Origin: Linnemannia elongata
Lineage: Eukaryota > Mortierellomycota > Mortierellomycetes > Mortierellales > Mortierellaceae
DNA: 64,000 nucleotides
NCBI GenBank assembly: GCA_036320915.1
Contig: JAXBDG010000001.1
Coordinates: forward strand, 496,001-560,000
Direction: 5' to 3'
Shown here one piece after another: positions 23,281 through 38,100 of the stretch; within the stretch, counting starts at the first letter, position 1, and each line of letters starts with the position of its first letter. The notes below the pieces were generated by a model. That model was not told where the DNA came from, did no database searches, and saw only the letters and a program-made list of their open reading frames with translations. The translations under genes and the position numbers were made by a program.

Positions 23281-24439
23281 GCGCTCAGCTGCATGAATTC
23301 ATGGAACAACCTTGTCAAGTTGTTAACGGCCCGCTCGGACCAAAAACATACAAGCAGCAAATAAACATTTTTCACAATTTCTATCTTCTCGGTTAATGGC
23401 CTAACGCTTGCGTTCAATTAAAACGAGATCAAGCTATATATGCTTATGCTCTTCGGCTCGAAAGCATCTAGCGGATCAACGCAATTTGGAGTCCTTGTCG
23501 TTAGCTGCTATACATTGCCCATACTTTCTCATGCTATCCTTCGTCGCAGAGTAACGAAGTTTGCTATTTATCTTCAAGGCCAGTCTGTGCCTGAGTATCC
23601 AGGTGGTGAACAAACTTATGGCGAAGGCGGTCTTCGCCCTGAACCTCGGGATCAATAATCGAAGCAGCTGATGGTAACTGAATAGACGTAGAGCATGAAG
23701 CGACCAGCCTACAAGTGAAAAAAAGACAACTCGATCCAGGACCATGGTGTGTGCGACCGGACCAAATATATTTAACACAGCAATTTGCCAATTGGGACAT
23801 TGAGTGTAAATTGGGGGCGCATGGTGAGACGTTGGCTTGAAAGCATGGCGAGGACTTGAAAAAAAAAATCTCGAAGGGAGAGAGAGGGTGGGGTATAATG
23901 CGGAGTGTTTGTGACCTCGACAAGTTCAGTCGACTATTGAGGTGATCGGTTGACTTTTAGAGCGATTGATCGACTCTTGGCATGATCATTCAGCAATGGG
24001 CGCAGCGTCTTCGCCAAAGTAGATAATTAATTAGCATAGCCACACACACATATATATATATTTCTCTAGTTAGAATCCAAATAGTTTAACCTTTGAACGG
24101 TAACTTGAACAACACCTCGAATAACACTTTGTCAACATCCTAAACCCCACTTTTGTCCTGTATCCTTGCCTTCGAACCTGCCAGTCATCAACTCCACATC
24201 TGTTCTTGCCCTGCCCCGAACCTTGTGAAACAGGACCGTCCTCAAGTCTGTCAAATAATTTGAGGTCAATCACTGCACCCTGTCTTTGTTCTTACGCTGT
24301 CTGTTCCCACTTCCTACCAGAGAGGGAAGCGTCACCATCATCTTCGCCATTCTACCTTTCACAACCTTCTTCCTCTCTCTTCATTCCTCCCTTTCAAACT
24401 ATACATATCTTCTTCACTTCCCTGAATAACACCTCCCCT

Positions 24440-24462
24440 CCCCCCCCCCCCCCCCCCCCCCC
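24440..24462. repeat. Poly-C run (C23) in leader
   Basis: Uninterrupted C23 ends 18 nt before the ATG of the Sel1-repeat gene, so it is probably transcribed in the 5' UTR. Confidence 0.9.
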
Positions 24463-24480
24463 AACAACAACACGACACAT

Positions 24481-26296
24481 ATGGCCTCCCAGGACCCCCA
24501 CCCCAACGTCCAAGCAGTCCGACGAGTCTATGAAAATGGAAACACTGCCAATAGCTCCTCCACCCCGGCAGAGACTATCTATATCGTACGCCACCCAGAC
24601 GCTTCCTCAGGCACTGATATTCTCCTCTGGGACGACATTCTCTCTGTGTTCAGTACCGCTCTCTATGTTCGTTCTGGGGCTGTTGCACTTCCATTTCTCA
24701 AGGGACCAAACTTCAAAAAGTAATCCCATCCGCTGTTAACTTCCTCGGCCGTAAAGTGCTCGACAACAACGAAGTGTTTAACACTTCTTTGTCTCGCTTC
24801 GTTCAATTGATAGCCTCGATCCTCTCCGCATTGCAGCGAAGCCTGAAATCACCTTGGATATCGTCATCAAAGGATCACCGGATGAGAAGGAGCTGTCAGT
24901 AGAGTCCCTTCAAAAAGCGTTGCCAACCGAGTCCGAGGTGAGCAGCAGCGTTTATGCCACGGTCAAACGGAACCCTGTTGGTGGCCCTGTTGAAGCAGCC
25001 TGGGAGAATTACATGCATATGGACGAAACCCCACCAACAGCCTCCAACAACGCCCATCTCGCTGAAAGACGAGGCCCTGTTAGTGACCGTGTAGAAGAGG
25101 CTATGGACGCTTATAGGAATAACAAAAACCCTGCGTTTGGTCCACACCCTCGAGGCCCACAGGGACTTGTGGGCGAGACATCTTCATCTCCCACTAGTGA
25201 CACATCTCCAACACCACAAACATCAGTGTCTAGCTCTGAAACACTCTCAACTCAAGGATCTGTTTCTGACAACAGCCATAACTTTCATGAGACGATGCAG
25301 AAGGCCAAGCTCGGAGACGAAGATGCCCAGTTCGATCTCGGTGACATGTATAATCACGCAAAAGGGGTTCAACAGGACTACCAAGCCGCCATGGACTGGT
25401 ATGTCAAAGCAGCCAACCAAGGACACCCTAGGGCACAAAACGCAATTGGATCCTTGCATCAGTACGGACAAGGAGTGCCTCAAAACTTAGCTACTGCAAT
25501 GGACTGGTATCGAAAAGCAGCTGATCAAGAGAACCCGATCGCGCAGTATAACATCGGTTATATGTATAAGAATGGCCTCGGTGTTTCGCAAGACTTCTCA
25601 GCCGCATTTAGCTGGTACCTCAAGGCGGCCAACCAAGGATACGCTGAGGCGCAGAATAACGCCGGTTTCTTGTACCAACACGGGCGAGGTGTTCCTCAGA
25701 ATTATTCCGCTGCCATAGCCTTGTATCGTAAAGCGGCTGACCAGGGAAACACCTTGGCGCAGTTTAACCTCGGCTGTATGTTTGAGAAGGGTCTCGGCGC
25801 TCCCCAGGACTACCAGCAGGCGATGGAGTGGTATCAAAAGGCGGCCAGCCAAGGATACCCGGAAGCGCTGACTAACATCGGTTTCTTGTACCAATACGGA
25901 CGAGGTGTTCCTCAGGATTACGCTACTGCCATGGACTGGTACCAAAAGGCAGCAAACAAAGGATTCGCTACTGCATTCAACAACATTGCTTCCCTCTACG
26001 ATTTTGGTCTGGGAGTTCCTCAAAGCGACACTCTTGCGATGGAATGGTACCGAAAGGCCGCTGACCTGGGTTTGCCAGCCGCGCAGGGTAATATTGGAAT
26101 GATGTTTGAGACTGGTCAGGGAGTTCCGAAAGACATAGAGAAAGCAATCGAGTGGTACAGAAAGGCGGTCGCAGGAGGATTTGATGATGCAAAAACGCAC
26201 CTTGATAGAGTTGAACAACAGCAGCAACAAACAGAAAAAGACGGCGCCCAGGAGGTCAAAAGGAAGCCAGGTTTTTTCAAGAGACTCTTCAAGTGA
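24481..26296 (+). CDS. Sel1-like repeat (TPR-related) protein
   Basis: Two exons (24481-24719, 24814-26296; intron of 94 nt, phase 2) encode 573 residues. The N-terminal part (about 1-105) is a compact region including IYIVRHPDASSGTDILLWDD and, across the junction, GPNFKNLDPLRIAA. A Ser/Thr/Pro-rich linker follows. From about residue 244 come eight Sel1-like repeats of 36 residues, each with the pattern A-Q-x-N-[IL]-G-x-[ML]-x-x-x-G-x-G-V-[PS]-[QK]-[DN]-x-x-x-A-[MI]-x-W-Y-x-K-A-A. The tail ends in a basic/hydrophobic patch (KPGFFKRLF), which could bind membrane. Sel1 repeats are adaptor scaffolds for protein complexes (HRD3, SKT5, ESYN types). From memory, proteins with this N-terminal block form an expanded family in Mortierella; that is background knowledge, not tested here. 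Confidence 0.9.
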
Positions 26297-26369
26297 CAGA
26301 TATAAATATATATGTCAATGGATATAAGAGAACACTGTTTACCTCGTAGAACAAGATTCAATTTCAAAT

Positions 26370-26408
<39 letters not shown>

Positions 26409-26865
26409 AAGGGGTTGTTCTCGGTCTGATAGACTCAGACCACACTACAGATAGCACAGTGCCTTGTCGCTGCTGCAGCTATCGAAAGAGCAGTCAACAA
26501 CGCAACAGAAAGCTGCTCCAGGATTCATCATCACATCTCTTAAAAATGGACCTTGAGAGAGCAGAGGACCAGAGTGCGGACTAAACGCAGTGACCCTGAT
26601 TTAAATGATGGTGTCTGCCAGGCCGCTTGTGATGAAGTCGAGCTTTAGATTTGATGAGGGTCTATCCTGCTGGTTTAGAAAGACAAGACATGACTTGTTG
26701 CTTCAGAGATCCCTGGTCGCTGGATGGACGGGTGTTGTTTTAAAAGATGTACCACATGAGCGATTCTCTGGAATCCAGACTGTGCAAGCGTTTCTGAGAT
26801 GCCAACAAGATCTGGAACGACCCCTTTATTTAGCGCGCCATAATCTGCAACGAACAGAGTCAACT
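26297..26865. other. Convergent 3' region of Sel1-repeat and polymerase eta genes
   Basis: It contains A35 at 26372-26406, 75 nt after the Sel1-repeat stop codon. The rest is mixed sequence with short chance frames. Confidence 0.6.
26372..26406. repeat. Poly-A run (A35)
   Basis: Homopolymer in the 3' flank of the Sel1-repeat gene. The gene has an intron, so this is not a retrogene tail. Confidence 0.95.
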
Positions 26866-29846
26866 TCAATTAGCGCTTGGTTTGAAGAACCTTGCCAGCG
26901 GCTGAGCAGCCACCATCTTTTTCCGCTTGCCACCCGCTGCTCCTCCACGCCCTGACCCTGACCCCGACCCCGCCGACGACGACGAAGCACTACGTTTAGG
27001 AGCTCCATTAGAACTCTGAGACGGAGTTGAATTGCTTTGCCCTTGCAGTTGCTGACGCTGTTGCTGCCGTTCGAGTTCACCTTGCTTCCTGTCATCCTCC
27101 AACACACTGAGCGCGAAATGATAATCCGTGTGCTGTTCCCATTCGTGGATCGGGATCTGTTGGCCAGGTGTGGGGCATTGAGTGCAAAGCAGCATTGCTG
27201 GCGCTGAAGTTGTCTCATCCTTCGCTGCTGCTGCTGACAGTAGAGGTGAGTGCGGCGGTGTTGATCCAGTACCAGAGGATGATGATGAAGGTGTTAAAGC
27301 CGCCTCATGGCTTTCGCTCTTCTTGCCCATGGGCTGAAAGAACCGCCGCCTCACTTGATTCTCCTTAGACTCGACAGGTGGTTGTATCCGGTCATCCAGT
27401 CCCGACTTGCTCTTCACCTCCTCCGTCTGCTTGGGTTGCGTTAATACGGCCATAGTCGACGGCTGAGCAGACGCCTTGGAAAAGAACTTTGTAATGTCAC
27501 CCATTGCACTATCATGACCACCCGCGAAATTCGACACCGTCACCGTCAAAAGAATAAGCGGCAAGACGGGTCTTCCCCTCCCATTCTCACTCTCCCTGAT
27601 CAACTTCAACAATGCGCCCCACATCTTCTTGGCCATTCCCTCAACCCCACCATACTCAAACCGACTCGGCAGCGGCATCGACCTGGTCCCCTTATGTCGG
27701 ACCTGAATAATCGCCTTTGGATCCTTCCCCTCCATCTCCTTGACTGCCATGGGCCCACCAAAGAACCCCAATGAGATCGTCCTAGGCCACCGCTCCGTCT
27801 CGTCAAACTCTGCATGCATCCGGGCCTCCAACTCCAGACAAACTGAGGATATCCAGAACTGAATCTCTTCCACATCATTCAGCGCCGGAATGAAAGACTT
27901 GTGGGACGTCATGGATTTGGATTTGATTTTCCGGATCCCGATATGATCGATCCCACGACACCATTGCCATAGTTCTAGTCCTGCTTGATCGCCGTATCGT
28001 TCTTGGAGTTGGCGGAGAGGGACGGGCCAGAGTTCCGAGGCCATTTCAATGTTGTAGTCAGTTCTGATCTGTTTCCCGAATTTACCACCTAAATTGCGGA
28101 TCTTGGTGATCTTGAGGTCGTGCAGCAGATCTGGTATGTACCTTGGCAGGATAAGCGTCTATGACATGCATGGTAGTGAGGAACGTTAGTAACGCATTTC
28201 AGATTTGGCATATACACCGAAATTCAGCAGTGAAATAATTGAAGGTACCTGCTGGAAGGGTTTGTTCATGCCGGAACCCAGTTTAGCCAAGAGCCGGTTG
28301 TTGGCAATACCAGCAGAGCATGTGTATCCAAGCTCATCCTTGACCGTCTGACGAATCTCATTACAGTACTCGGCCGCCTTCAAGATCTGCAGCTCGGCCC
28401 AGAACTGCTCCTCGAAGGTGTCGTCTGGAATCCCGTAAAAAGGCTGCAGGTACTCTCTCATCTGACGACGTTTTTCTGCCTCAGCCTCCTTTTCGCGCTG
28501 TAGCTCTTCTTCAGACTTTTCATCCGCAGCTCCCTCAACAGGATGATGCTTCTGTTCGTGAACGACTGGTTCATGATGGATGGTGTCAGACTCTATTGGT
28601 TTCGAGGGCTGGCTCCACGTGGTCTCAAAGTCGTTCTCCAGTTCCTTGAGGTCTAGATCAAAGTCGTCGTCGATCCCATGCTCATATTCGCTCTTGTATC
28701 CATCATCCTCCTCAACTTCGCGGTTGATATCCTTGGCGTCTAAATTTTGCTCCACATCCTCTTCGTCGCCATCATGATCCAGATCCCCATTCTCCGTCTC
28801 AAACTCCTCTTCAACCTGCTCATCCTGAAACCCATCCAAATCTTCAACCTTATCCTCCTCATCGTCATCACTCAAAAACACACTCGCACTAGCAGCAGAT
28901 CCCTTCCCGTCTCCATCCTTAGGCATCCCAAACACAACTCCCGCATGCGAATAATCCCGCTTCCAATCCATCAATACCGCCGACTCCCGATCCCATTTCG
29001 ATAAATCCGCGCCATACTCATCCATGATCCTCTGATTAACAACATCTGTCACGTCCATGAACACCTCGTCGAGTCCTCCTTTCTGATGTTTGGCTGTGAA
29101 CTTTCGAAAGACGTTGAAGATTTTGGCAGAGGCTTTGCGGTATGGGTCGAGAGAGACTTTGTGGGTATATCGGGACGGTGATGGGTAGTAGTCTGGCTGT
29201 GCGTCTCCTGGTCCTAATGTCGCGACATGCGCACACACAAGCTCTAGTTACAAAAGAGAGAAAAGGCGTTAGGACGTTACCATACCGCTAGCACGAAATA
29301 ATACGTCAAACGAGATGGAAGCTCATTTTACCTGGACAGAGTAATTTGGCGTCAAAGACATTGTGGTGAAGGCGAGTGATGCCTGCTTTACGGGCTGCAT
29401 AGTTGACAGCGATAATGGCATTCCATTGCTGCGAAACAAGGGGTACATCCGCCGAAAGGCCAAGCCTGATTTGTTCTGTTGAAAATGCAGATCGCGTATC
29501 GAAAGAGAAAGCAAGTTAGTAGTGCTATTGCTGCCTTGCCCAAGTACCATTCTTTTGCAAAATAACTCTTATCTCCATTGATGCCGTCCATACCAACTTG
29601 TGCAAAGAAGCAATCTATGCAGGAACAAAACAAAGCGAGTTAAAAATTGGTGGCAAAGAACGTAAAGTGACTTTCTTTTAAACAATTCAATGTGATTCGC
29701 GACACAATGCACGGAAAGGAAGGCGACAGGTAAATGCCTAGGCTAAACTTACCGAGGTCGATGTGTAGAAAACACTTTCGTCGTTTCAATATCGCTGGTA
29801 CCTGGACACGCGTTCCTGTTGTTGCGTTGGTGTTTGTTGTTGCCAT
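26866..29846 (-). CDS. RAD30: DNA polymerase eta (translesion Y-family polymerase)
   Basis: Five exons (29846-29753, 29614-29594, 29475-29332, 29243-28249, 28158-26866) encode 848 residues. Exon 2 is only 21 nt and completes the active-site motif HIDLDCFFAQVEQ (metal ligand Asp30). The second acidic motif is GGLDEVFMDVTD (Asp145, Glu146). About 170 residues follow, very rich in Asp/Glu, that most homologues lack; then come GYTCSAGIANNRLLAKLGSG and the thumb/little-finger region (KITKIRNLGGKFGKQI). The C-terminus has a UBZ zinc finger (Cys743, Cys746, His761, His765; EQHTDYHFAL, very close to the metazoan UBZ). PIP-like motifs are at 637-644 (MGDITKFF) and the extreme C-terminus (PLARFFKPSAN), with a weaker one near 690. 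The enzyme copies past UV dimers on PCNA-ubiquitinated DNA in the nucleus. Identification is firm. Confidence 0.93.
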
Positions 29847-31593
29847 TCGGAATGCACAAAGGAAGGAGAGACAATTGACTTAAAAGCGATAAGTGGATTC
29901 TTTTTGACAGGGCAGAATCAAGACGAGCAAAGCCACCAAAAATCAATTATCCCCGAGAGACAGAAGAGACTCACAGACCCACAGACATTCCTGCATGTGG
30001 AATTTGCGATCGATTGTCCCAAGTGCCACACCAATGCGATGGTTTCCCTGGATCGACACAGACCCGCCCCTGTCTCAGCACTCTTATGGAACAGTTACTA
30101 TCTTTTCGCATACTGGACTTGTGCCTTTTCGGCTCCCAAGCCACTATCTCTGTGTCAGTCTAAAATAATGCATTCGTACGCCATTAGATATTCCTGTCTG
30201 TGCGAAGTGTGCCTGAAGATCATTTCAGGTGGAAACGACCATAATTGAAAAAGACAATGAAGAAAAGGGAAGCAAAAGAACAATTAAGTAAAAAGGCAGT
30301 CGATCTGTGAGTGGGGTATTGGTGAAGGAGTATCCCTGTCGTTGTAAGTGGCCCAGGAACCAGCAGGGTTGCAAGATGCGATGAATAAAAATAGACACAA
30401 AAAAATACGGGGAAACGTGTGAAAAAAAAAACGGGAAGAGAGAGGCGTGGAATCCCAACGGTTTTTTTGTGTCAATTTAACCCGCCACAGGACAGACTTC
30501 CTCGCAGCCGCTGTCCGTGGGTGGTTCCGTCTATGTCCCATTGTATGAAATACCCTGCCCACAGCCAGCAGGTCCGCTCGCTCAAAGTATCCCACGCCTT
30601 GCCTGGCCCGGTTTTCTTCTTTCCCCATAAAAAAGAAAGGAAAAGGAACAACAGGAAAAACCGCCTGTACGAAAATACATTCTCAGCTTGCCTGCATGCC
30701 TGTCGATTCAATTGCCACACAAAATGAGCTAAAAACACCCGGTTCTGGCATGTTCTTTCCACTCTCTTACCCTCTGAAGGGGGTCTGTGTCTCGTCATGG
30801 TAGGGTTATTTTTATGTGTCCGTTTGGTTTGCCCGTGGGCAACATTCACGTTGCGTTTGCTCACTTTTTTTTTTTCTTTTTTTTTTTTTTTACGTTCCCG
30901 TTCGTTCCCTCTAATTTCGCGAGAAGCTTATTTTTGTTTTAAAACGATGCGGGTTTGCCTCTTTTGGGTGGGAGACTCCGCTGGTTACGACCTGTGAGTG
31001 GACAGACGAAGGCGGGGGTAATAGGCACGGGTAGGAAAGGAGAGAGAGAGAGAAGGAATTGACGACACGACGAGAAGGAAGGAGAGAAGGGGAGCCGAGT
31101 TGTATTTTCTATTCTACTTTGCGTTCCGATCCAATGTCAACAACATCAAAAAAAAAAAAAAAAAAAAAAAACGACCAACAAACAACAAGAGTCGTAAACC
31201 ACAGCATCAAAAGAAACGAAACTCAAGAAACAAGGAACGAGGAGTGAGGAAAAGTGATGATGGAACAAGGGCAGGAGAGATATATCCAAGCCGAGACAGA
31301 TTGACTAGTGGTACACAGATAGGCAACGCTGGATGAAGCAAACAAGTCAATTGCCTTTCTGCTGAGATCCCAGTTAAGTGAGACTCATCTTCTCTTGAAT
31401 GTTTGTCTGTCTGCCTGTGTGTGGGTCCGAGTGTGTCTCTTTCTGGCGCCCGAGAGAAGTGGCCAGCCGGAAGGGGGTCTATGAGTTGCTTTGATTGGAC
31501 AAAGGGTGTCCCGCTGAGAATAATGAATCCGTTAGAAGAAGAGAGTAATGACGTTGGATCAAAGGCAGTCACCCATCCGATGAACAGAATCCA
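29847..31593. other. 1.8 kb spacer upstream of GAPDH
   Basis: It holds the divergent upstream regions of the polymerase eta (-) and GAPDH (+) genes. It contains T runs near 30865-30890 and A24 at 31148-31171. Open frames do not resemble proteins. Confidence 0.6.
31148..31171. repeat. Poly-A run (A24)
   Basis: Homopolymer about 530 nt upstream of the GAPDH start. Confidence 0.95.
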
Positions 31594-31701
31594 TATAACA
31601 TGGATCCAGTTCTGCCGCTACACTTCTCTTCTCTTCTTCTTCTTCTTCTTCTCTTCATCCCCAACACACTCCTTTACACCACCCCCAACCAACACTTCAA
31701 C
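31594..31701 (+). promoter_or_regulatory. GAPDH core promoter and CT-rich leader
   Basis: A weak TATA-like element (ATATAAC, about 31593-31599) lies about 105 nt before the ATG. It is followed by a tract made almost only of C and T (31620-31700). Pyrimidine blocks of this kind are typical of strongly expressed fungal genes, where transcription starts at their end. The assignment is by position and composition only. Confidence 0.4.
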
Positions 31702-33580
<1,879 letters not shown>

Positions 33581-33771
33581 ATTGTCCGCTCCCCCCTCTC
33601 TTCTCTTGCGCATATAATCCTCTCATTCAACTCCACCGAGCAAATCTCTCTTTCGAGTTCTTGCGACAGTGCATAATTCACAGAATTGTCTTAATCCCAT
33701 GTAAATAAAATACAACATAGTAATCTTACAAAAATTTGTTACAACGGTTTCGATGAAAGATCAATCGTCGC

Positions 33772-33772
<1 letters not shown>

Positions 33773-33810
<38 letters not shown>
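33773..33810. repeat. Poly-A run (A38)
   Basis: Homopolymer about 190 nt after the GAPDH stop codon. Confidence 0.95.
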
Positions 33811-33812
<2 letters not shown>

Positions 33813-34352
33813 CGTTGGGGAAGGGTTTTCTGTATCGAAGTAAAGGCTACAAGAATTTCGATATCGATGACCTGGTGCTGTTATCTTCTAATCAATCCAC
33901 TCGGTATCCTTGTGTATGTGAGCTCAAAGGGACAATTGATACGGAATCAAGCAGTCCCCTTCCGCTGCAGCCGTTGTTTATTGTGGAGCGAACGAACGCA
34001 GCCAGAGAGGAGGAAAAAAAAATTCTTTTTTCTAACGGCGAACTCTATCCTCTGTGAGAACTAAGATGCAGCGATTAAAACCCCCTTTATCGCGTATCGC
34101 GCTGATAAGGAAGAACGAGTAAGTACAAGGGGTTTTATCCAGTAATCGTGTTGTGGAGAAACACGCACCGCATCATCATCGTCATTGTCCACTTTTCCCC
34201 TCCCTTTTGCGATCGGCGTTTTTTTTTTTAGTTTCTTTATCTTTTTTTTTTTTTTTTTGCCAGTCCCCTTTATCTTCGTTTGTCTTTAAAGAAACGCGCT
34301 GAGTCGGCAGCCCCTTTGACTGTCAAATTTTTTGATATGTTTGTTCCATCGC

Positions 34353-34356
<4 letters not shown>

Positions 34357-34386
<30 letters not shown>
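34357..34386. repeat. Poly-T run (T30)
   Basis: Homopolymer in the spacer downstream of GAPDH. Confidence 0.95.
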
Positions 34387-34387
<1 letters not shown>

Positions 34388-35132
34388 TGATCTCACTTAT
34401 CAGGGACTCGACTGACCATTATAATATGGAACAGGTAATGGTTCCTGAAAAACGCCACTAAATCCTCGCTATCGATAAGAAATGCCATGCCCCCCCCCCC
34501 CTCACTTTTATTTTTCTCTTCAAGCCACCTTCATTTTCTTTCCATGCCTTACTTTCCATTCCACTTTTTTGCAATCTTTCTTTTTTTATTTTTTTTTTTT
34601 TATCTTCGGTCTTTGTTTTCATTTTCCTCAGGGCAAAGGGGAATACTCTCCATACGCGTTAACGGTCGCCATCATCAAAAGAGGTCGTCTCATACGTCTC
34701 CAAGACAAACGACTTGAATCCCCGCCCCCCTGTTCCAAAACTCCTGTGGTGGGGCACATCCTCCAATTCCGACTACAGAGACAATCTGCCTTTCCGTAAT
34801 GGTATGGCGGCCAGGGAACACAATACACAAAGTCTCCAGTAACGCCTTCATCACCAGGATGGAGACATGATGCAGATATGATGAAGGGACGAGGAACTGA
34901 CGATATGTAAGGCGATGTCTGGAGTGAGATGTTATTTCGAAAAAGAAAAAGAAAATTAAGCATAACATGTAGAAAAAAAGACGGAAAAAATTAGAAGTCT
35001 ATGGTATCTTGGAAGGTCATAAAAAAAGAAACTGAAAATGGATAAAATGAAGGAGGAAAGAGTAGGAGGAGAGGGTGTTGGGAAGAAAAAAGCAAAAAGC
35101 AAAAAAAAATAAAAATAAAAGAGTCTGACCAT

Positions 35133-38100
35133 TTAAAACAACTCAACGACAATGTCGCCACTGCTGTTCTTGGCCATGATTAATCCAACACCCTGTCCAT
35201 AAGTCCCTATCACCTCCCGTGTCATGAATCGCCACTCTTCTTCCTCCCGCTTCCGCTGCTTCTCTGACCTATTGCTACTGATTCCATTCACACTGCTGGC
35301 AGACCCCGGTGATCCTCCATCGTTAAACGACCCCGTCGTAGATGCTGCCCTCGAGTGGCTCTCTGATCCGTGAGTCGACGACCCACCTGACCCTGCAGCT
35401 GAGGGGGGCTTATTGCCACTGCTGGTGTTGGTGTACACGCCCTTCTTGAAATGGAGGTACTGCTGCGAATGTGTTGAAACTGGCGACAGCGGCGGAACAC
35501 TATGGTGATCATCCTGACCTCCCCAAGAAGACGTCGTCGTCCCCTGACTTGACGACCTCGACGACAAGACTTTCGACAGATAAGACCCCGTCGAGGGTAA
35601 AGTTGCCGTCCCAGAATGAATACTCATCGGCTCAGTCGACGCAAGGAGCGTCGGCGCATTCCGATCACTGGCCGAAGGCAACGTCAACACTGCGCCCTCA
35701 ATCACCGAAAACTCTGGGTCCTCCACAGAGATCTTTCCATAATGTGTCCGTGTCTCCAACCGCCCCTGGTACGACCTCGACATCCGGATCCGGGTCGCGC
35801 CTCCGAAATTGATAAAGTTGCCCAAGACGCGTTGTTGCTGCTCTGGTGCGACCGCCGCTGCGGCGGCCACAAGGGCGGCAGTTGTTTCGCTAAGATGGAG
35901 TTTGACGTCGAGTGGTGAACATTGTGTCTTGGCTTCGACTGTAAAAGGTCCAAAGATATCGGATCCGTCAACTTCGAGATCGAGTCGGGAGTTTGCTGTG
36001 GAGCAGATGACGCGTGGGGCAGGCAGTTGGTCGTCGGTGTTGAGGAGGTGGACGTTCGAATTGACTTTTCCTGACCGTGCATGGGCGACAAGCCGTGCAA
36101 CACTGTACTTGCCCGTGATCCCTCCCTGATTCGTGTTATTGATCGTCGCCAACTCTCCGTAGAAACCCTGCATAAACCATATCCAACGATCAAGTTAATA
36201 GTTAGAACAAAGGCAACGTACGGTACATACACACAGAAAGAATAACAAAAAGAGACTGGAGTAACTTACATCGATGTTGGTGTCTCCACGACCAATATTG
36301 ATGTTAAGACACCGAATAAAAGTATGGCTAATATCCCCAATCGCAAGATCCAAATTCGCGCCTTCAATCGTAAAGGACTCCAGACTATCGAGCTGTCGTG
36401 GAATAGTAACGAACACCTGAAAAGTAACCGCTTTCTCTAGCTTATCCTCTAGGGGCGTATGAATCGTGTACCGGTACTGGTTTCCGTCCTGGACTGGCTC
36501 CAAGGCGGCTGCGTTTTTGATAATCGCGCCTTTGGCCTGTACACTTGTCCGGATCTGAATCATGTCCTCGTTGCCGCTCACAATCGTGATCTCACCCTAA
36601 TATTTGTCACAAATGATGTAAAATGAAATGCATGTAATAGTGGTTAGCATCGGCAACGGGAAATTACAAATGTGGATGTGAATGCAAGACTAAGACAGCA
36701 GCGGATAAACAGGGAGTGCCCAAAATGAGAGCTGAGCATTTCGGCGACTGCATGGGAAAAAAAAAACATTAACATCAGGCGATCGATGGGTGGACTGTCG
36801 CAATGGACTGCAGATAGGTTTGGAATGTTGCGGGATGTATTGTGAGTGACAAAAGATGCCCAGCAAGAGAAAAAGAGTCGGCATGATGTTGTACGACAAA
36901 CAACAATGGAAACGCATTCACTAATTGTTCGTGTTTGTCAGGGACCCAATCAGGATGCGTTGATTTAAGAGTGGGGTTAAAGGGAGGGGAGATTCTCAGT
37001 CCTCTCCTTTTCACTCATCTTCTCGTAAAGCGTGTGAACGAAAGAAACAAGTTGGTCGTTAGGGAAAAACAAATCCCCTTCCCATCCTCCACCGCATAAT
37101 GCTCACCCCCCAGCGCACCGAAATGAAAGTAAGAAAAGAAGGGAGTAAAGGATAAAAAACATGACACATCGCGACACATCCACAATCACTCACTTTCGCT
37201 AATACACCAATGATTCGATTCCCTATCAGGAATGGTTCACTTTTCTCTTCAACACTTTTTTCCCTTCACAAACCCAACCCAATCTACACGAAAAACAGAA
37301 AGGCTCTCAACAAGGGTCAACTCAAAACCTTTTGTGAGTCGCGGCGATGAAGAGACTCGACCAACCCGTCCATTGTGGCACAAAGGGAAAAAAAATTGAA
37401 TTTTGGTTTTTGAACAAGGATTGAGGGAGGCCTGATCGTTGTACAAAAAAAAGAGAGAGAGAGAGAGTGACCAAACTCCTTTTTCTTTCTTAGCTTCCTT
37501 CGACAAAGCTGGCGTACGTCAATTCCGGCGCTCTCATGACCACACTCACTTGTTCGCTCACAATGTTCCCTCTCTTTATCATCGCAAGTGCTCTTTATCC
37601 GGCTTCCGAAATGAAAAAGGAATCGAAAAATCACAATGAAGGGGCTGGACCATCAAGGAGAAGGAATGGAGAAAGAAATGCATTCGATGAATGACAGAAG
37701 CCATCTCAAGGGTATGATAGAGATCAAGAAAACCACAAACTCTACAATAAAACTAAGAATGCATGGATACGACGAGGACGCAAGGATTGAATATCCACTT
37801 GCAGAATCAGACAACAAGTTTTTGCTTAACAGAACCGTGGGGGAACAGAGGTCAAGTATGTATGGATTGGATGAATAGATGAAAGAAAGTGAATGAACTC
37901 TTGTGATTTCGTGTTGGGCTTGTATTTGTGGTAATGCATGATAAACACAGTGTGTGTCGAGAAAAAAAATAGAGAATGGGATGGGGCAAGGTGCGCTAGA
38001 AGGTTGAGAGCATTCGACCCATCCGTTCATCCATTCATCCCTTCCTTGGTCAAACGATGGGCTATTTCCAGCCTCTACTAATTACGCCCGATGCACACGC

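Larger units (their letters stand above)
22984..24480. other. 1.5 kb spacer with long homopolymers
   Basis: It lies between the pinin and Sel1-repeat genes, both plus strand. It contains T25 (23038-23062), C12 (23194-23205), A26 (23255-23280) and C23 (24440-24462), the last 18 nt before the next ATG. No coding signal. Confidence 0.6.
33581..35132. other. 1.55 kb spacer downstream of GAPDH
   Basis: It holds the convergent 3' regions of GAPDH (+) and the unknown beta-rich gene (-). It contains A38 (33773-33810), several T runs including T30 (34357-34386) and C10-11 near 34490. An 81-codon frame at 33815-34057 begins right after A38; see findings. Confidence 0.6.

Noticed and set aside
37636..37878. 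80-codon plus-strand frame inside the 2.7 kb intron
   Set aside because: No flanking gene signals; composition fits chance in GA-rich DNA.
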